Source: Undaria pinnatifida (lineage: Eukaryota > Sar > Phaeophyceae > Laminariales > Alariaceae). From it: a stretch of DNA of 64,000 bases. A model generated the notes under the pieces. The model worked only from the letters and a program-made list of their open reading frames with translations. It made no database searches and was not told the DNA's origin. The DNA lies in NCBI GenBank assembly GCA_012845835.1, contig JABAKD010000030.1, positions 15,821,210 to 15,885,209 of the forward strand, given 5' to 3'. A program made the translations under genes and the position numbers. Below, in pieces: positions 22,010 through 33,944 of this stretch (its first letter is position 1; each line of letters begins with the position of its first letter).

Positions 22010-22592
22010 ACATACTGACTAATACCACAGGCGAGGTGATGTGGTCATGCAATGTCACCGCCATTTAGAACGAAAGGGAGAAATGCGAATCGGTTTTGTT
22101 TTGAAAGGAACGCTTAGTGTACACGCGCTCAACTACGTTACTTCGTTGGTCATACTTTGCTTGGCATAGGTTGGAAGGCGATCATGCAGGCGGTATGTAC
22201 GGAATACCTCACGTATTAAGTTGGTAGTGCGGTTTACCGCAATTTTAACACTTCTGTCTGTACCTCCTTTATAGACTATATTATTATTGTCTCACATATA
22301 CGATTTTACGCCAATGCTTTTTGCCGTGGCTATGTGGGGCTCTGAGGTCGTCAACTCTAAGACACAGATACATCTTACAAATACACCAAGCGAGGTGACG
22401 TGGGCATGCGATGTCACCACCTTTGAACGCGAGGATGACTTTACCTTGTTAGAAATGTGCTACTGCGTTTGATAGAGGTTGTCAGGCGATCATGCAAACG
22501 GCCGGAGGCACGAAATACCCTGCGTAATAGGTTGGTAGTGTGGTCTACCGCAGTAGTAACATAACTGTATGTACTTCTTTTTCACATTGGTA
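22010..22592 (+). repeat. Diverged tandem pair, ~358 bp period
   Basis: Unit 1 (22010-22275) and unit 2 (22360-22592) share GCGAGGTGAYGTGGKCATGC, AATGTCACC/GATGTCACC, GGCGATCATGCA, GAAATACC-like, GGTTGGTAGTG and CTGT-TGTAC words in order. Confidence 0.75.
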
Positions 22593-22599
22593 TTGCCTA

Positions 22600-25500
22600 G
22601 TGTACGATTATTCGCCCTATTTTCTCCCCACTGTCGTCGAAGATGTTGTGGTCCTGTAGACGTCGCGTCCATGCCTGGTGCTCTTGTTAGTGGTGCTCAT
22701 GAAAACATGCCCTAGCGTGTAGTAGATGATCGTTGAGTGGTGTTTCTTTCCTTTCCATCAAGCCAGGTAGTATTTGTCAACGCCACCGCTTGCTTGAAAA
22801 CGACAAACGAATTCCGCACACACCTCGTCTCTTGTTCCATATGTAGTTTCTCCCGATAGCGATCGAAAAACGGTTCCAACATAGACTTCATGTAGCTCAT
22901 GTAGTAGGAAGAATTCACGGCGGTCTTCCCGGAGCGAAGAGAGGCATGGTGGGGGTGACGAGGAACGCGTTGGCGCCAAATTTAGGTTGTTGGTCGCTTG
23001 TGACAATCCTACCTGCTAGCTCAAGATGTTCAGGTATATTTTGGAGTCCAAATCAGCGTCCAGTAAGCCTGCCAATGGTCGTGCCTGGCTTGTGTGTGAG
23101 TAACGTCCGCAAGCGAGAAGAGCACTGCGAATGAGATCAAATACCAACGTGAAAACACACTCGTTTCAGGCAGCAGACACTACCCATGAAAATCGCCTGA
23201 CGTACTAAGAACCGTTTCCGGTGATCTAGATATGGCAGCAACGTGCTTGTTGGAGTTGAAGAAAGCAATCTACACGTGTCAAACGTGCATGTATCCGTCG
23301 ACTCGTGCTACAATAGAGGTGGCATTTTTTGGCTAAACCATTGTCTGAATATATATGTAGGAGCTTGAAATCGTCGAGGATGCACACTTTTGCTGACCAA
23401 TTTGTTTCGATTTAAATATGTACGCCATGGATTTCGTTCAGCGGGTCGCACGTCAAGTTTCATCACCATCTGGTATGGGCTGTGTCAAGATGTGTTAAGT
23501 TGTGGATAGCCCTTCTCAAGTGAGGTGTCTCAAACACTATACGGTGCACCCTCTATCCTGTAAGCATGTGTACCCATCGATACACATATCCATCATGGGT
23601 CCTGCTTGCGACACAAGTACGAGCCAACGGCCTAGCTAACAGGATTGCCTTTTCCGCCTGTAGTACTGGCTCAAGGTTTATTTACAGAGCTTTCGTTGGC
23701 CACCCATCCAGCGTGGGTCCAACCAATAAATCTCTAGTGCCGCAGTGAGTGATACAGAGTGAGTGGGGGGTGCTATTATCGCCTACACACTAATGTAGAT
23801 TCAACTAATGCCCGTAGGATCCTCCACGTCAGACTGGACATCACACAGTAGACGTTGCCACCGTATCCTTGCCTCGATGCTGTCAAGTGTTTGAGTTTTC
23901 ACCTCACTCTCACTTACAGGGAGTCTGCGTCCAGTTCGTGAGGCTTCCGGCACCACCGCTCGTGAATTGCTAATCCAAAACAGGGAACATTTTTTTCAAG
24001 AAACATAAAGCACATCGATAACCGCGCTGCTTCCCCCGGCAAGACAACTTCCTAAGAGCTCGTTCACGCCAAAGTTGGACTAACCCTCGCCTCGCTGTAT
24101 TCCCAGCGCTGCGACTGAGCACTGGGTGTCTTGTCGATACCACTCCGCCATAGCACTTCTATTAGAAGCGCATTTTTTTTGTTTTCGCTAGCCTCGTGTC
24201 TTTTCGGTGACAACAAGCTACAGCACAACGACAGCGAATCGAAGCCGGAAGCCTCCGAACAAAAATCTCTACTACAAGGGGTTCGCAACGAGGAGCGTAA
24301 GCAAGGCCTTGCCGGAATCATACTCCTCTGCCTTCGTCAAGAAAGTCGGGAATGATGGCCTCCGGGTCTCCTCCATGAACGTGCAAGTGCGGCGTTGGGG
24401 TGGACACGCCCGGAGCGTAAGCGGTCCAGTTCAGCACTCACGAAGGTACGAATTTTACAACGATGCTTGCTTCAAGAACGTTACTCTGCGGGCAGCTTGG
24501 CCACCCCCCCCCTTTCGGACGGCGGTCAGGTAAATGTTGATACGGAAGCACCTGCCTTAATCCTCATTGGCTTTGCGATTTTTTTTCTGCCATCGTCCGC
24601 ATCATTCATCATTGGACATTCGGTTGAGCAATAGTCGATATGCTTACTAGTGCCCACATAGAGTTTGGCCGACACAGGAGGAGGAACATCCCTTATGGCC
24701 CGCGTAGAGGCTCCCTGTCGTTTATGGAAACACACAGTATTATACTAGCGCCTCACTGCTCGTACGTCACGGAGCCCGGAAGCAGCTCAGATTCTCCTCC
24801 ATATCATCAACCAGACCAGACCAAGAAAGCACCATAACGTGGCATTGCTTGCGCACCGTTAACCTGCCAGCAAGCCGTTTAATGCACCCCGTCCTCTCGG
24901 TGGCATGATACTATCTTCATCCTAAAACCTTATCACATGCCCAAGTCAGCAACATGTGTAAGTGCTCTGATCCACGTGCAGCGGCTCGCATCATCAACAC
25001 ATCATCGACAAAAACATGACAACCCGTCCTCAATGGCCGAGCGGAAGACCTAAAACGCTGAGAATGGGATATGATCGACGTAAAAAATGGCCAGAAAAAA
25101 TGGCCAGGCAGTGTTGCTGGTATATTCGTGTTAGCGGAAACTGGTATTACATCTACTTACCTCATGGTAAGCGGCGCGACAAGAATTTTGAGTGGTGGGT
25201 TGGACTCGAAAACAGACAACACCAAACCTTGCAAATTATTGCTCCCACCAACGTCTTAACCTTCCATCTGCACCAGACGTTCTACACACAGACAGCGAAC
25301 GCACGTCCGTTGCGCTGCAACAAGCCAGCGGTATACCGTAGTGAAAATACCGACGTCAAATAGTGTCACGTACCAATGGCATAGCAGCGTGGATAGGATA
25401 CAGGTAAGACGCCCCGAGAAGTTGGTGTTAGGTCCACGACTACGGTAACCTACGAAAAGTGTTGCTCAGCCCGTCTTACCCCCTTTGTTCTTGCTTTCGT

Positions 25501-27980
25501 GTACCTGAGATACCGAGTTAGAAGTAAACACAATGAAACCCATCATCGTCGATTCTTGGAGCTTGTGTGTGTTGTTCTGTCTGAAATTCGAGCATGTTTT
25601 CGCTCGGTTGAAGTGCACAAGTACGCCCATAGCATAACTCGCTTGAGCGCCAATGATATACCTTTTTATACTTACTCCGCGACCACTGCAAAGGCGGTAC
25701 CCAACAACAAACTTAGGTATTGTCATTGCAGCTGTCGGCACAATCTTTGTCGTCGACGAACCAGATGTGCGTCTGTGTGTACAAAAACAGGACGCCGTGG
25801 CTGCAAGGTTTCTCCGGACGCGACCTGCCAGCTCTATGCAGGGCATTTCTGCACACACTACTGTAGTACCAGAACAGCCACCTGCGTACCGGGTCCCTTT
25901 GTGGGTCCCACGTCGCGGTGCTAAGGCTGCACCCACTACCTCGTGACAAGATTGTGCGTGTGCTCGTTTGTGTTTGTTTGCTTGTGCAAGAGCGCCCGAG
26001 CGACTGCAGCTTCAGCGAAATATATCAACCACCTTTGTATCGAGAGGTAACCTGCTGATCAGTGTGTCGACCGTCGGACGCGGGTCCAGAGTAGCTGTTA
26101 CTAATGGTGTAGTAATGTTAGGAATGTAGTTGAATGGCTATTGAGACACAGTCAAGACCACGACTCCATTTTGCGCCACCTGCCTGTTGCGCCACGAAGT
26201 TAACCGACAGAGAGCTGACTGAGAGGTCAAGCCGGTACCAAGGAGCAGCTCATTGGGACAAGAAAGCAAGATGAGAACGATAGACTCGGAAATCGGTTTA
26301 ACCGGTCAATGACAACACCCTTGCGCGCTGCTGCGCATGCTATCGTACACCTGCCGTAGCATCATGCGTACGGCAGCAGCCGTGTGTAAGAATCCTCCTG
26401 GTCTTACAGCTACAGTAGTAGTAGCAGTGCTGCAACAACTGCAATACGGCAGCAGCTGCATCAGCTATCTACATACAGTACGGCCGAGGTGCAGGCAGAA
26501 CACAACTACCATGGGCACCACATGCACGTGCTGGCTCACCTAACCCCGACCTCAACCTCTACTTTTGTCTCACCTGTTTTGGCACTTTTGGTCAACCGCC
26601 GTGTAAACCCACGATGTTCTTGCTCTCCCTCTACTCAGTCCTCCGATCGGTGTCCTCCCGCGCACATATCAAGCTTCTACTACCGCAGTAGTAGTAGGCT
26701 GGCGGCAGAGAAGAGCCCCCGTAGCTGCCGCAGGTGTGTATATCTGCGTGCATGTAGTGCTTCTGTGCTGCTCTGCCCGTGTGTGGTATGTATGTGGTGT
26801 TGCAAGGTGTTGTATATAGGTCTGTCTGGTGTGTTTAGGATGCCTGACAAATTGAAGGAATTTGGTTGGTGGATGGCTGGCGGGATATCGAATGTGATTG
26901 GTAGATAGCTGGCCGATTTATGTCCCGCCTTGTGCGCAACACGCCCTTCAGGCATTTTCAATGCGCATTGGGGTTTTGTTCGGGTATCACATTCAGTTTA
27001 TTCCTCATACTCAAGACGTGGCAGCCACTTGAAGCATTGCAAGCAAGATTTAAGCACACGGCAGAAGTGCCCCAATTAGGTTAGGAGCCTCTTCAATGGA
27101 GGACCTTTGTACCGCACGCCAAAAGTGTATCTGTGTTTTATGAAAGTGCAACCCGATGAACAATGCAATCTTAATATCTAAGATGAAACTCTTAACTAAT
27201 TTATTTCTCAACCGAACCAACCTCAAGATTGTTAAAGGTATGTTCTTATCAACAAAACCAACCTCACGCTTGCAAAATTCAATAATAAGAAATATTATGA
27301 CTGGTGTCCCAAATTATCTGCCTTACTGTCTAGTACGTATACATTAAAAATAGCCGTGAAACGGATGAACAAATCTTTTTGTGTTTCCATTTCGTACACA
27401 GGTAATTCAATAAAGATAATGAGAAAACAACTACATTAAAGAAAAGCAATGCTCTTGTACATTCAGTCGGTATTGGTCCCTTGCTTCAACCTTCGTTATG
27501 TGCGGAATCAAGGTCTTGAGCTCAGCCTTTTGTGCTACGGTACCGTCCGGTAGTGACTGACGGGAACCAGGGAGCCTTCATGACATGGTCGAGTGCATTG
27601 CTACGCTGTTCACGTGCTGAAAAACTGAAAGACTTCCTTCATATGTGGTAAAGATACAGGTGAACATTTGGTTATGAAGGAGTTTACTATAAGAGTGAAT
27701 AGAAATGAAAAGAAGCGCGGTCCAAGAAAAACGAGAATGACATGTCATGGATGGGATACAAGCATTCATATTCGAGCGACCATAACAAGTCAGGAAGGAT
27801 GGGATGGACTGGATATGCATTGCTGATGTGGACTGCCTATACAAGGGAAGTACCATGAGTTTACCACAATATATATGCTGATGATGCTCACTAGTGATGC
27901 TCACAACTCGTCGGCTGACCATCCACTCACAACTCGTTGACCCTCCATGATGAGTGGTGTACTTCCAATTCATCGACTCT
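22600..27980. other. 5.4 kb intergenic stretch, no supported gene
   Basis: Many frames of 60-156 codons overlap in conflicting orientations (around 24064-24634, 25016-25363, 25466-25946, 26337-26961). None has a recognisable domain, and none is clearly better than its shadow. CAG/GTAGTA trinucleotide patches occur at 26395-26460 and 26675-26700. Unseen multi-exon genes cannot be excluded. Confidence 0.5.
27150..27440. other. A+T-rich island
   Basis: Base composition drops sharply to A+T relative to the flanks, with AACCAACCTCA repeated at about 27217 and 27259. A 63-codon frame here is probably a by-product. Organelle-derived DNA is one possible source, not shown. Confidence 0.35.
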
Positions 27981-28066
27981 TCATATGACCTGACTCGGTA
28001 ACCTAGTGCAAACAGCCAGTGTAATTAACAGGTGATAAAACTTCCATTTGCACTATCTGCATTTTT

Positions 28067-29130
28067 GGTGGAAGCTCGTGAAAGCTTCTATGGAAGCTTC
28101 CATGGAAAATTTGGAAGCTGTGGAAGCTTCCATGGACGCTTCCATGGAAGTAATGGAATCTTCCATGCTGCATGCTTCCATGAAAGCTTCCGTGAAAGAA
28201 ACTTCAACGGAAGCTTCAACGGAAGCTGCCACGGAAGTATCTACCACGGAAGCTTCCACGGAAGCAACTTCCACGGAAGCTTCCTCAGAAGCAACATCCA
28301 CGGAAGCTTCCATGAAAGCTTCCACGGAAGAAAATTGTACGGAATCTTCTATGAAAGCTTCCACGGAAGTTTCCATGAAAGCAAATTTCACGGAAGCTTC
28401 CATGAAAGCTTTCGTGATGGTAAATTGCTTTCACGAAAGCTTCCGCGAAAGTAAATTAGCTTCTACGGAAGCTTTCATGGACGTAAATTGATTCCACGGA
28501 AGCTTTCGTGGAAGTAAATATGCTTTCACGGAAGATTCAGTGGAGGCAAATTTACTTCTTTGATTCCGACCTTCATTGAAGTTTTCGTGCCTTTCATGGA
28601 AGCTCTCGTGGAAGCGAATTCGCTTTCACGAAGCTTTCACGGAAACTTTCACGGATGTAACTTTGCTTCCACGGAAGCTTTCACGGAAGCTTTTACTGAC
28701 GTAAGCTTGCTTCTACGGAAGCTTTGAAGGAAATTTTTACGGCCACTCTCGTCGAAATAAATTGCCTTCACCGAAGCTTTCTCGGAATTAAGTTTTCTTT
28801 CACGGAATCTTCCGTGAAAGTAAAGCTTTCGTGGATTCAAAGTTGCTTTCACGAAAGCTTTTATGGACGATTTCACGCAATTAGATTTGCTTCCATGGAA
28901 GATTTCACGGAAGCTTTCACCGACGTAAAGTTGCTTCCACGGAAGCTTTCACGGAAGCTTTCGTGGACGTAAAAATAGCTTTCACAGACAGTTTCGTGAA
29001 AGAAAATTCTGCCACGAAAGGTTCCGTGAAAGCTGCTGGTAAAGCTAATTGCTTCCACGAAAGCTCCTGTGAAAGCTTCCATGGAAGCTACTTCCATTGT
29101 TTCCACAGAAAAAACAAGTGGACATTCCGT
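28067..29130. repeat. GAAGCTTC-centred array 1
   Basis: About 1.06 kb consists of variants of a 12 bp word (GGAAGCTTCCAC, GGAAGCTTTCAC, GGAAGCTTCCATG) with 15-18 bp spacers of the GTAAATTTGCTTCCACGGAAG type. The unit centres on palindromic GAAGCTTC and TTCCATGGAA. Because many unit lengths are multiples of three, frames stay open on both strands (for example 28048-28491 plus and 28053-28403 minus); I regard these as repeat translations. Confidence 0.92.
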
Positions 29131-29139
29131 GGATTCGTC

Positions 29140-29660
29140 CAGGGAAGGGATGTAATCTTGCACCGAAACAGTAGTGCATGTGTACTTGCCCGAAAGCTTG
29201 GACTTCCATCACCGTAACGAACATGCAGGCGGGAGGTCCCGCAAAACGTATATCAGGTACATATGCGTCGCAAATTGCGGCGAATTAACTACGTAAGCAC
29301 TGAGTAGTGAGAACTTGGCCAAGCTGGGAGGATCCGACGTTTTGTCGTGTACACGCTTACGCACGTTACCTGGTCTGGAATCCACTTTTCTCACTATGTT
29401 TGCAAGGATTTGTGTAATCTGAGGTAAATAGGAATTCGCGCCAGAGGCCGCCCAAAAGACGTTTCAAATTATTCATGCAGCTATCCCGTAGTCTTTTACT
29501 GGCGGTAGTCGGCTTGCGCCATGATGGAGGTGTCGTTCCTTAGAGTTGACTGTAAGTGGTGGCCGTCGATAGGTTCCTCGTTGGTCGTGGAGAAACACAT
29601 AAAAAGGCCGACCCCCGGTCCTCCCGACCGTGCGTGCTTTGCACTATCTATGTAATCCAT
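29140..29660. other. Spacer between array 1 and the 740 bp tandem
   Basis: Nothing recognised beyond short conflicting frames. Confidence 0.5.
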
Positions 29661-29668
29661 CAAATTCC

Positions 29669-30055
29669 ATGGACATTTCTTACGCGGGAGGACGTCAAAG
29701 GAGGTCAATAACACTAATCCATCGCGAGACAAAACAACTTTACGAGCAAGCCCTTACTCACGGACATAAATCGGTGTGGAAGGCGGGGGAACAACGTGAC
29801 CCCTTCTCACCGTGCACGAGTCCGTACGCCCCTCCCCGACACCACAATACACCCACACAAAAACAAGCGCTGGTGCAGGCGAGGCCTGAAGACATCAACA
29901 TCAGACTACGTCATCCGGTTCCCGGCGAACAAGCAGCAGATTACACGGCTTCAGTAGATGCTACAGGTAGAGAGAGCCGATGCAATGACGCTAATCCCAG
30001 GGTCTACGACATTATTCATACCCGTAACCAATACCGCCGCACCGCCGCAGCCTAA
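29669..30055 (+). CDS. Hypothetical hydrophilic ORF, 128 aa
   Basis: The frame runs from an ATG at 29669 to a stop at 30055 and encodes a charged, proline- and glutamine-containing protein without signal peptide, membrane segment or known domain. Its 3' half enters the first unit of the ~740 bp tandem, where a different frame is the one conserved between units. That argues against this frame being coding through its whole length. A first exon of a tandemly amplified gene is possible. Confidence 0.2.
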   Translation: MDISYAGGRQRRSITLIHRETKQLYEQALTHGHKSVWKAGEQRDPFSPCTSPYAPPRHHNTPTQKQALVQARPEDINIRLRHPVPGEQAADYTASVDATGRESRCNDANPRVYDIIHTRNQYRRTAAA

Positions 30056-31935
30056 ACAACGGCCACATCCGACAAGGGGGAAGGTGAATGAGACCAGAAA
30101 CACAAACCATTCCTGGCGTATACCACCTTCGATATCTAATAGCAATACGGTGACGAAGTCAATGCATACGAATAAAAGACACCAGTCCAGAGTACGGGGA
30201 AAATAGGCATGAAGGCCTTTACGCCACCCGCAGCTTTTACCAGCATTTTAGGTCTACAACCACGCATAGGCACATACCCCGTAATACTATGCACCCCGAA
30301 ACGTCCTTAATCATTAGGGACGACTTCATAACAAGGGAAACTTCCAAGCCCCCCCCTCCCCGCTCCCATCCACCTTCCCCGCGACACAAAGGTGTCGGCG
30401 ACACGAGAGTGTTGGCGAATAAACAACGCAATGGCAGCTCCCGCCGGTCATTTTCCACTCTTTGACAACGGGCACCAAGAAGAGGAGGGTACCTATTCCA
30501 GGGGAAGCTACACGCCCATTTTTGGTGGTTCAACACCCTCGCAACCCCCACCTCCCACACCTACGCCCACCACAAACACCTGGCAGACCGCAAGTGCACA
30601 TGACATAATCAGCCGGTCATTCCCCATTACTTCAAAGCAGCAGCAACAGGATAGGATCCGATCCAGTGTACGCCACGAGCTTGTGACGAAGACTTCCTCG
30701 CCCCCCCCACCCCATCCTTGCCCCTCGTATCGCTTCATACCCGCAACCAACAACGCCGTACCGCAGCAGCCTAAGCAACAGTCAGACCCACAACCGGGCA
30801 AGGGGAATTATTTCAATAACACAAAACATTCCTAACAAATGCCACGTTCGATATGTATCAGCAATACGGTGACGAAGTCAATGCCTACGAACAACAGACG
30901 CCAGCCCCCCCCATTCCTCCTTGCCCCTCGTATCGCTTCATATTCGCAACCAATAACGCCGCACCGCTGCATCCTAAGCATCGGCCACATCCGGCAGTCG
31001 GAATAGGGGAATGAGACAAGAAAGACAAAACGTTTCTAACGTATACAACCTTCCGCATTTATCAGCAATACGGAGAAAAAATCAATCCATACGAATAACA
31101 GACGCCAGCGCAGAGTGCGGGGTAAATAGGCATCAAGGCCTTTGCACGACCCGCTGCTTCCACCAGCCTTTTCTGTCCACCACCACGCGTAGCCACATAC
31201 CCTGTACCCTATTACTGTGTACCCCGAAACGTCCTTAATCGTTGTAGACGACTTCGCTACGAGAGAAACAACCAACCCCACATCACCACCCCCCCTCCCT
31301 TCCCTCCCCCCCCTCCCGCCCCCATCCACCTTCCCCGAACAGCAAAGGTGTCATCGACAGGAGGTGCTCAGCAAATGAAAAACACAATCGCAGCATTCGC
31401 CGGCCATTTTCCACTCTTTGACGACGGGCAGCAAGAAGAAGACCGTACACATTCCAGCTAAAGCCACACACTCTTGCGTGATGGCTGGCGACCCACACTC
31501 CCCCCACCCCCCAAACCCACGTCCACCACAAAAATCTGGCACACGGCGAATAGACATAACATAATCAGCCGGTCATTTTCGACTACTTCAAAGCAGTAAC
31601 AACAGGATAGGATCCGGTCCGGTGTTCGCCACGAGCTTGTGACGAAGACTTCCTCGCCCCCCCCACCCCCTCCTTGCCCCTCGTATCACTTCATACCCGC
31701 AACCAACAACGCCGCACCGCAGCAGCCTAAGCAACAGTCAGACCCACAACCGGGCAAGGGGAATTATTTCAATAACACAAAACATTCCTAACGTGTACCA
31801 CGTTCGATATGTATCAGCAATACGGTGACGAAGTCAATGCCTACGAACAACAGACGCCAGCCCAGAGTACGGGGTGAATAGGCATGAAGGCCTTTACGCC
31901 ACCCGCTGCTTCCACTAGCCTTTTTCGTCAACGAC
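29820..31935 (+). repeat. Tandem of ~740 bp units, one internally deleted
   Basis: Unit starts were placed at the block TTCATACCCGCAACCAA-AACGCCG...CAGCAGCCTAAGCAAC: 30012, 30725, 30938 and 31682. Units 1 and 3 are ~713 and ~744 bp. Unit 2 is only ~213 bp (internal deletion) and unit 4 is truncated near 31935. A diverged partial unit probably precedes the first (29820-30011). Other shared blocks are ATCAGCAATACGGTGACGAA, GCATGAAGGCCTTTACGCC, CCCCGAAACGTCCTTAATC, GCCGGTCATTTTCCACTCTT and GACGAAGACTTCCTCGCCCC. Confidence 0.88.
30431..30835 (+). CDS. Pro/Gln-rich ORF spanning a tandem junction, 134 aa
   Basis: This ATG frame starts MAAPAGHFPLFDNGHQEEEG and continues through proline- and glutamine-rich sequence to FIPATNNAVPQQPKQQ and a stop. 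The same C-terminal peptide, with the same stop, is encoded in unit 4 (about 31680-31794), and a related one in unit 1. In unit 3 the MAAPAGHFPLF region reads TIAAFAGHFPLFDDGQQEED but stops soon after. It could be a tandemly duplicated gene with one open copy, or frame retention in a young satellite. Confidence 0.3.
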   Translation: MAAPAGHFPLFDNGHQEEEGTYSRGSYTPIFGGSTPSQPPPPTPTPTTNTWQTASAHDIISRSFPITSKQQQQDRIRSSVRHELVTKTSSPPPPHPCPSYRFIPATNNAVPQQPKQQSDPQPGKGNYFNNTKHS

Positions 31936-31969
31936 CACTCATCGCCACACCTCTTTCTCCTGCTTCTTT

Positions 31970-32405
31970 CTCCTGCAGCGGCTGCCTCGCTGGTTATGCG
32001 GCTCTTCTCTTGCGACTACTGCCGGTGTCTGCTATGCGCTCTCGCGGTCTCCCTTGTACCAGGCTTCATGGTCTTCGCACATGTTTTTACGAATAAATAT
32101 CGCATTCCTTTGGGACCTGGGCGGCGGAAATAAATAATCTCCTGATGAACACAGCCTTGTCCAAGAACCCCTACATCTCTAACTGCCACAAAACAACGAC
32201 TGTCATTCTCTCGCCCTCAGCACAGACCCCCATCCACACCGCCAATAAGACACACCGACTACTTCTGTGTTCAGTGGGAGACACGTCCCCCCACGTAGCG
32301 TCTTGGTCGGAGTGTGGGCGTTGCTGGTGCATTGCGGCTGTCGCTACTCCTCTCTCGCGACTGATGTCGGTGTCTGCTATTGCTGTGGGTGCCTGCTGTG
32401 AAACT
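31970..32405. repeat. Diverged duplicated block ~345 bp apart
   Basis: TGCGACTACTGCCGGTGTCT followed by GCTATGC near 32010 resembles CGCGACTGATGTCGGTGTCT followed by GCTATTGC near 32355, each preceded by GCGGCT and CT-rich sequence. Confidence 0.45.
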
Positions 32406-33100
32406 TTGTATATTTGGTATTTGCCTGACTTCTGCGTGTCGTCGGTTTCGTACTCTTCATAGTCCCGGTTAACTCACTTGGCACGCACTGTGTACAAGCA
32501 GTCACCGAATAATTTTCCCAACCGACTTCATTTCTTGAAAACTGCTAGCTTGGGTCGACCGCACTTAGAACGCTGACATCCCCCTCGAGCACGTTCGACG
32601 CCCGACGTATTATCAGTGACAAGTGTCGATTACGCATAACATGATGGGCCAAGCGAGGGACGCCAGCTACCTTTTGGACGTCGGGATAAAGACAGACCGC
32701 GGGATAGAAATTGACGGTTTCAAAAGACAAGCAGGCTCTGAGTTATGTCCAGGAAATTATACATCGAACGGTACCACGGCCCCTACAAGGAGCCTCACAA
32801 TACTACGTGGTAGCGACCCAATAGGCCCAAGACCCTCTTCATATCGGTGCGCGTGGGCCATGTTAGGCGGAGACACACCCGGTACCTATTTCCAGCGTTT
32901 TGCCGTGTTTCATGCATGCTTCGGAGATCGTCGCTTGTACCATGAATTGTTGTTGCTGTGCTCTCCATAACGTAGGTGTTCAACCTCTGTACCGGCCGCT
33001 CCAACTGTCCGCTAGCTAATTCGCAATTATTTACTTGTCGGTAACCGCAAACTCTCCAGCCAGCCCGTAGTCAGTGTTCAGGTCACCGCCGAAATATCAC
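32406..33100. other. Intergenic DNA without a recognised gene
   Basis: A 115-codon plus frame (32623-32970) has an ATG but no recognisable domain and a partial shadow on the minus strand. It is not called. Confidence 0.45.
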
Positions 33101-33103
33101 TCG

Positions 33104-33331
33104 TTACGAACGATGAGAGCTTCGTGCTGTGTCTGCAGCGAGCCCTACCTCCATCCGCTTTTGAACACGGTCTCCATCACAGCACCCCAAGCTCTGAAGC
33201 CTGCCGAACCCACCGTACTTGTGACGAATATAAAATAAAACGACGCCGGGTGGAATGTTGGCACGCACTCTAAACGCTGGAGATCTTTCAAAGAATATGT
33301 CGCCCTCAACCCCGACGGTTTCTCGTACCAT
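33104..33331 (-). CDS. Hypothetical ORF, 75 aa
   Basis: An ATG-initiated frame has a protein-like centre (ERSPAFRVRANIPPGVVLFY, then IRHKYGGFGR). It has no known domain. It might be an exon or a gene fragment; the size alone is compatible with chance. Confidence 0.2.
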   Translation of the reverse strand: MVRETVGVEGDIFFERSPAFRVRANIPPGVVLFYIRHKYGGFGRLQSLGCCDGDRVQKRMEVGLAADTARSSHRS

Positions 33332-33339
33332 CGCTAAAG

Positions 33340-33944
33340 CAAGTTATTCCCCTTACAAGCCGTGACGAGATTGTTTGATCGTAGTTGTGGACTGTGGAAG
33401 TGAAAGCCCCGCCTAACCATCGAACAGCCTCCGATCCCGCTCCTGACGCGGATGTCAACAGAAACGAGCCACAGCACGAGCGTGACCCACGCTTTCCACC
33501 GAGTCTACGTGGTCATCGTTTGCCCTAAGTGTGTGCGTCGTTGGTGGTGTGCCCATCTCATTTCGTGGCACTGGTACCGGCGTGCTACATCTTAATTACT
33601 TTTGCCAATATGTACTGACACGTCCTCTTCTGTGTCTAGGAAATGCTAAACAACAGTGACGGAGGTACGATGACGGGGGAGGCCTCGACGAAGCCACGGT
33701 GACCCGGAGGCGTTTCCGCTGTTTCGATTATCTTCTCTCCCGGGCTTATTGCGAAATTGGTGTTAGTTGGTACGATGGAGGCCATGCTTGCAAATGAAGA
33801 ACATAACAACGGCCACCCACCCACCCCGACGTTCGTGCACCACACCTTCATACGTCGGGGTTAGGGTATGGTGCATCTGCAAGCCGCGGTCAGGTCGAGC
33901 TGTCCATGACGTGCACCACATTCCGGAACATAATTCAAGATTAG
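33340..33944. other. Intergenic DNA without a recognised gene
   Basis: No feature seen before the second array begins. Confidence 0.5.

Noticed and set aside
25016-25363. Possible copia RNase H segment (SVAGIFVLAETGI in one frame)
   Set aside because: The resemblance is confined to about a dozen residues in a frame that is not continued. No catalytic or flanking motif was found.
25466-25936. 156-codon minus frame overlapping 141- and 97-codon plus frames
   Set aside because: All three are mutually exclusive, none has a domain, and composition does not favour one.
28067-29130. Canonical heat-shock element array
   Set aside because: GAAnnTTC is present but the next GAA follows after four bases instead of two, so the canonical trimer is not formed.
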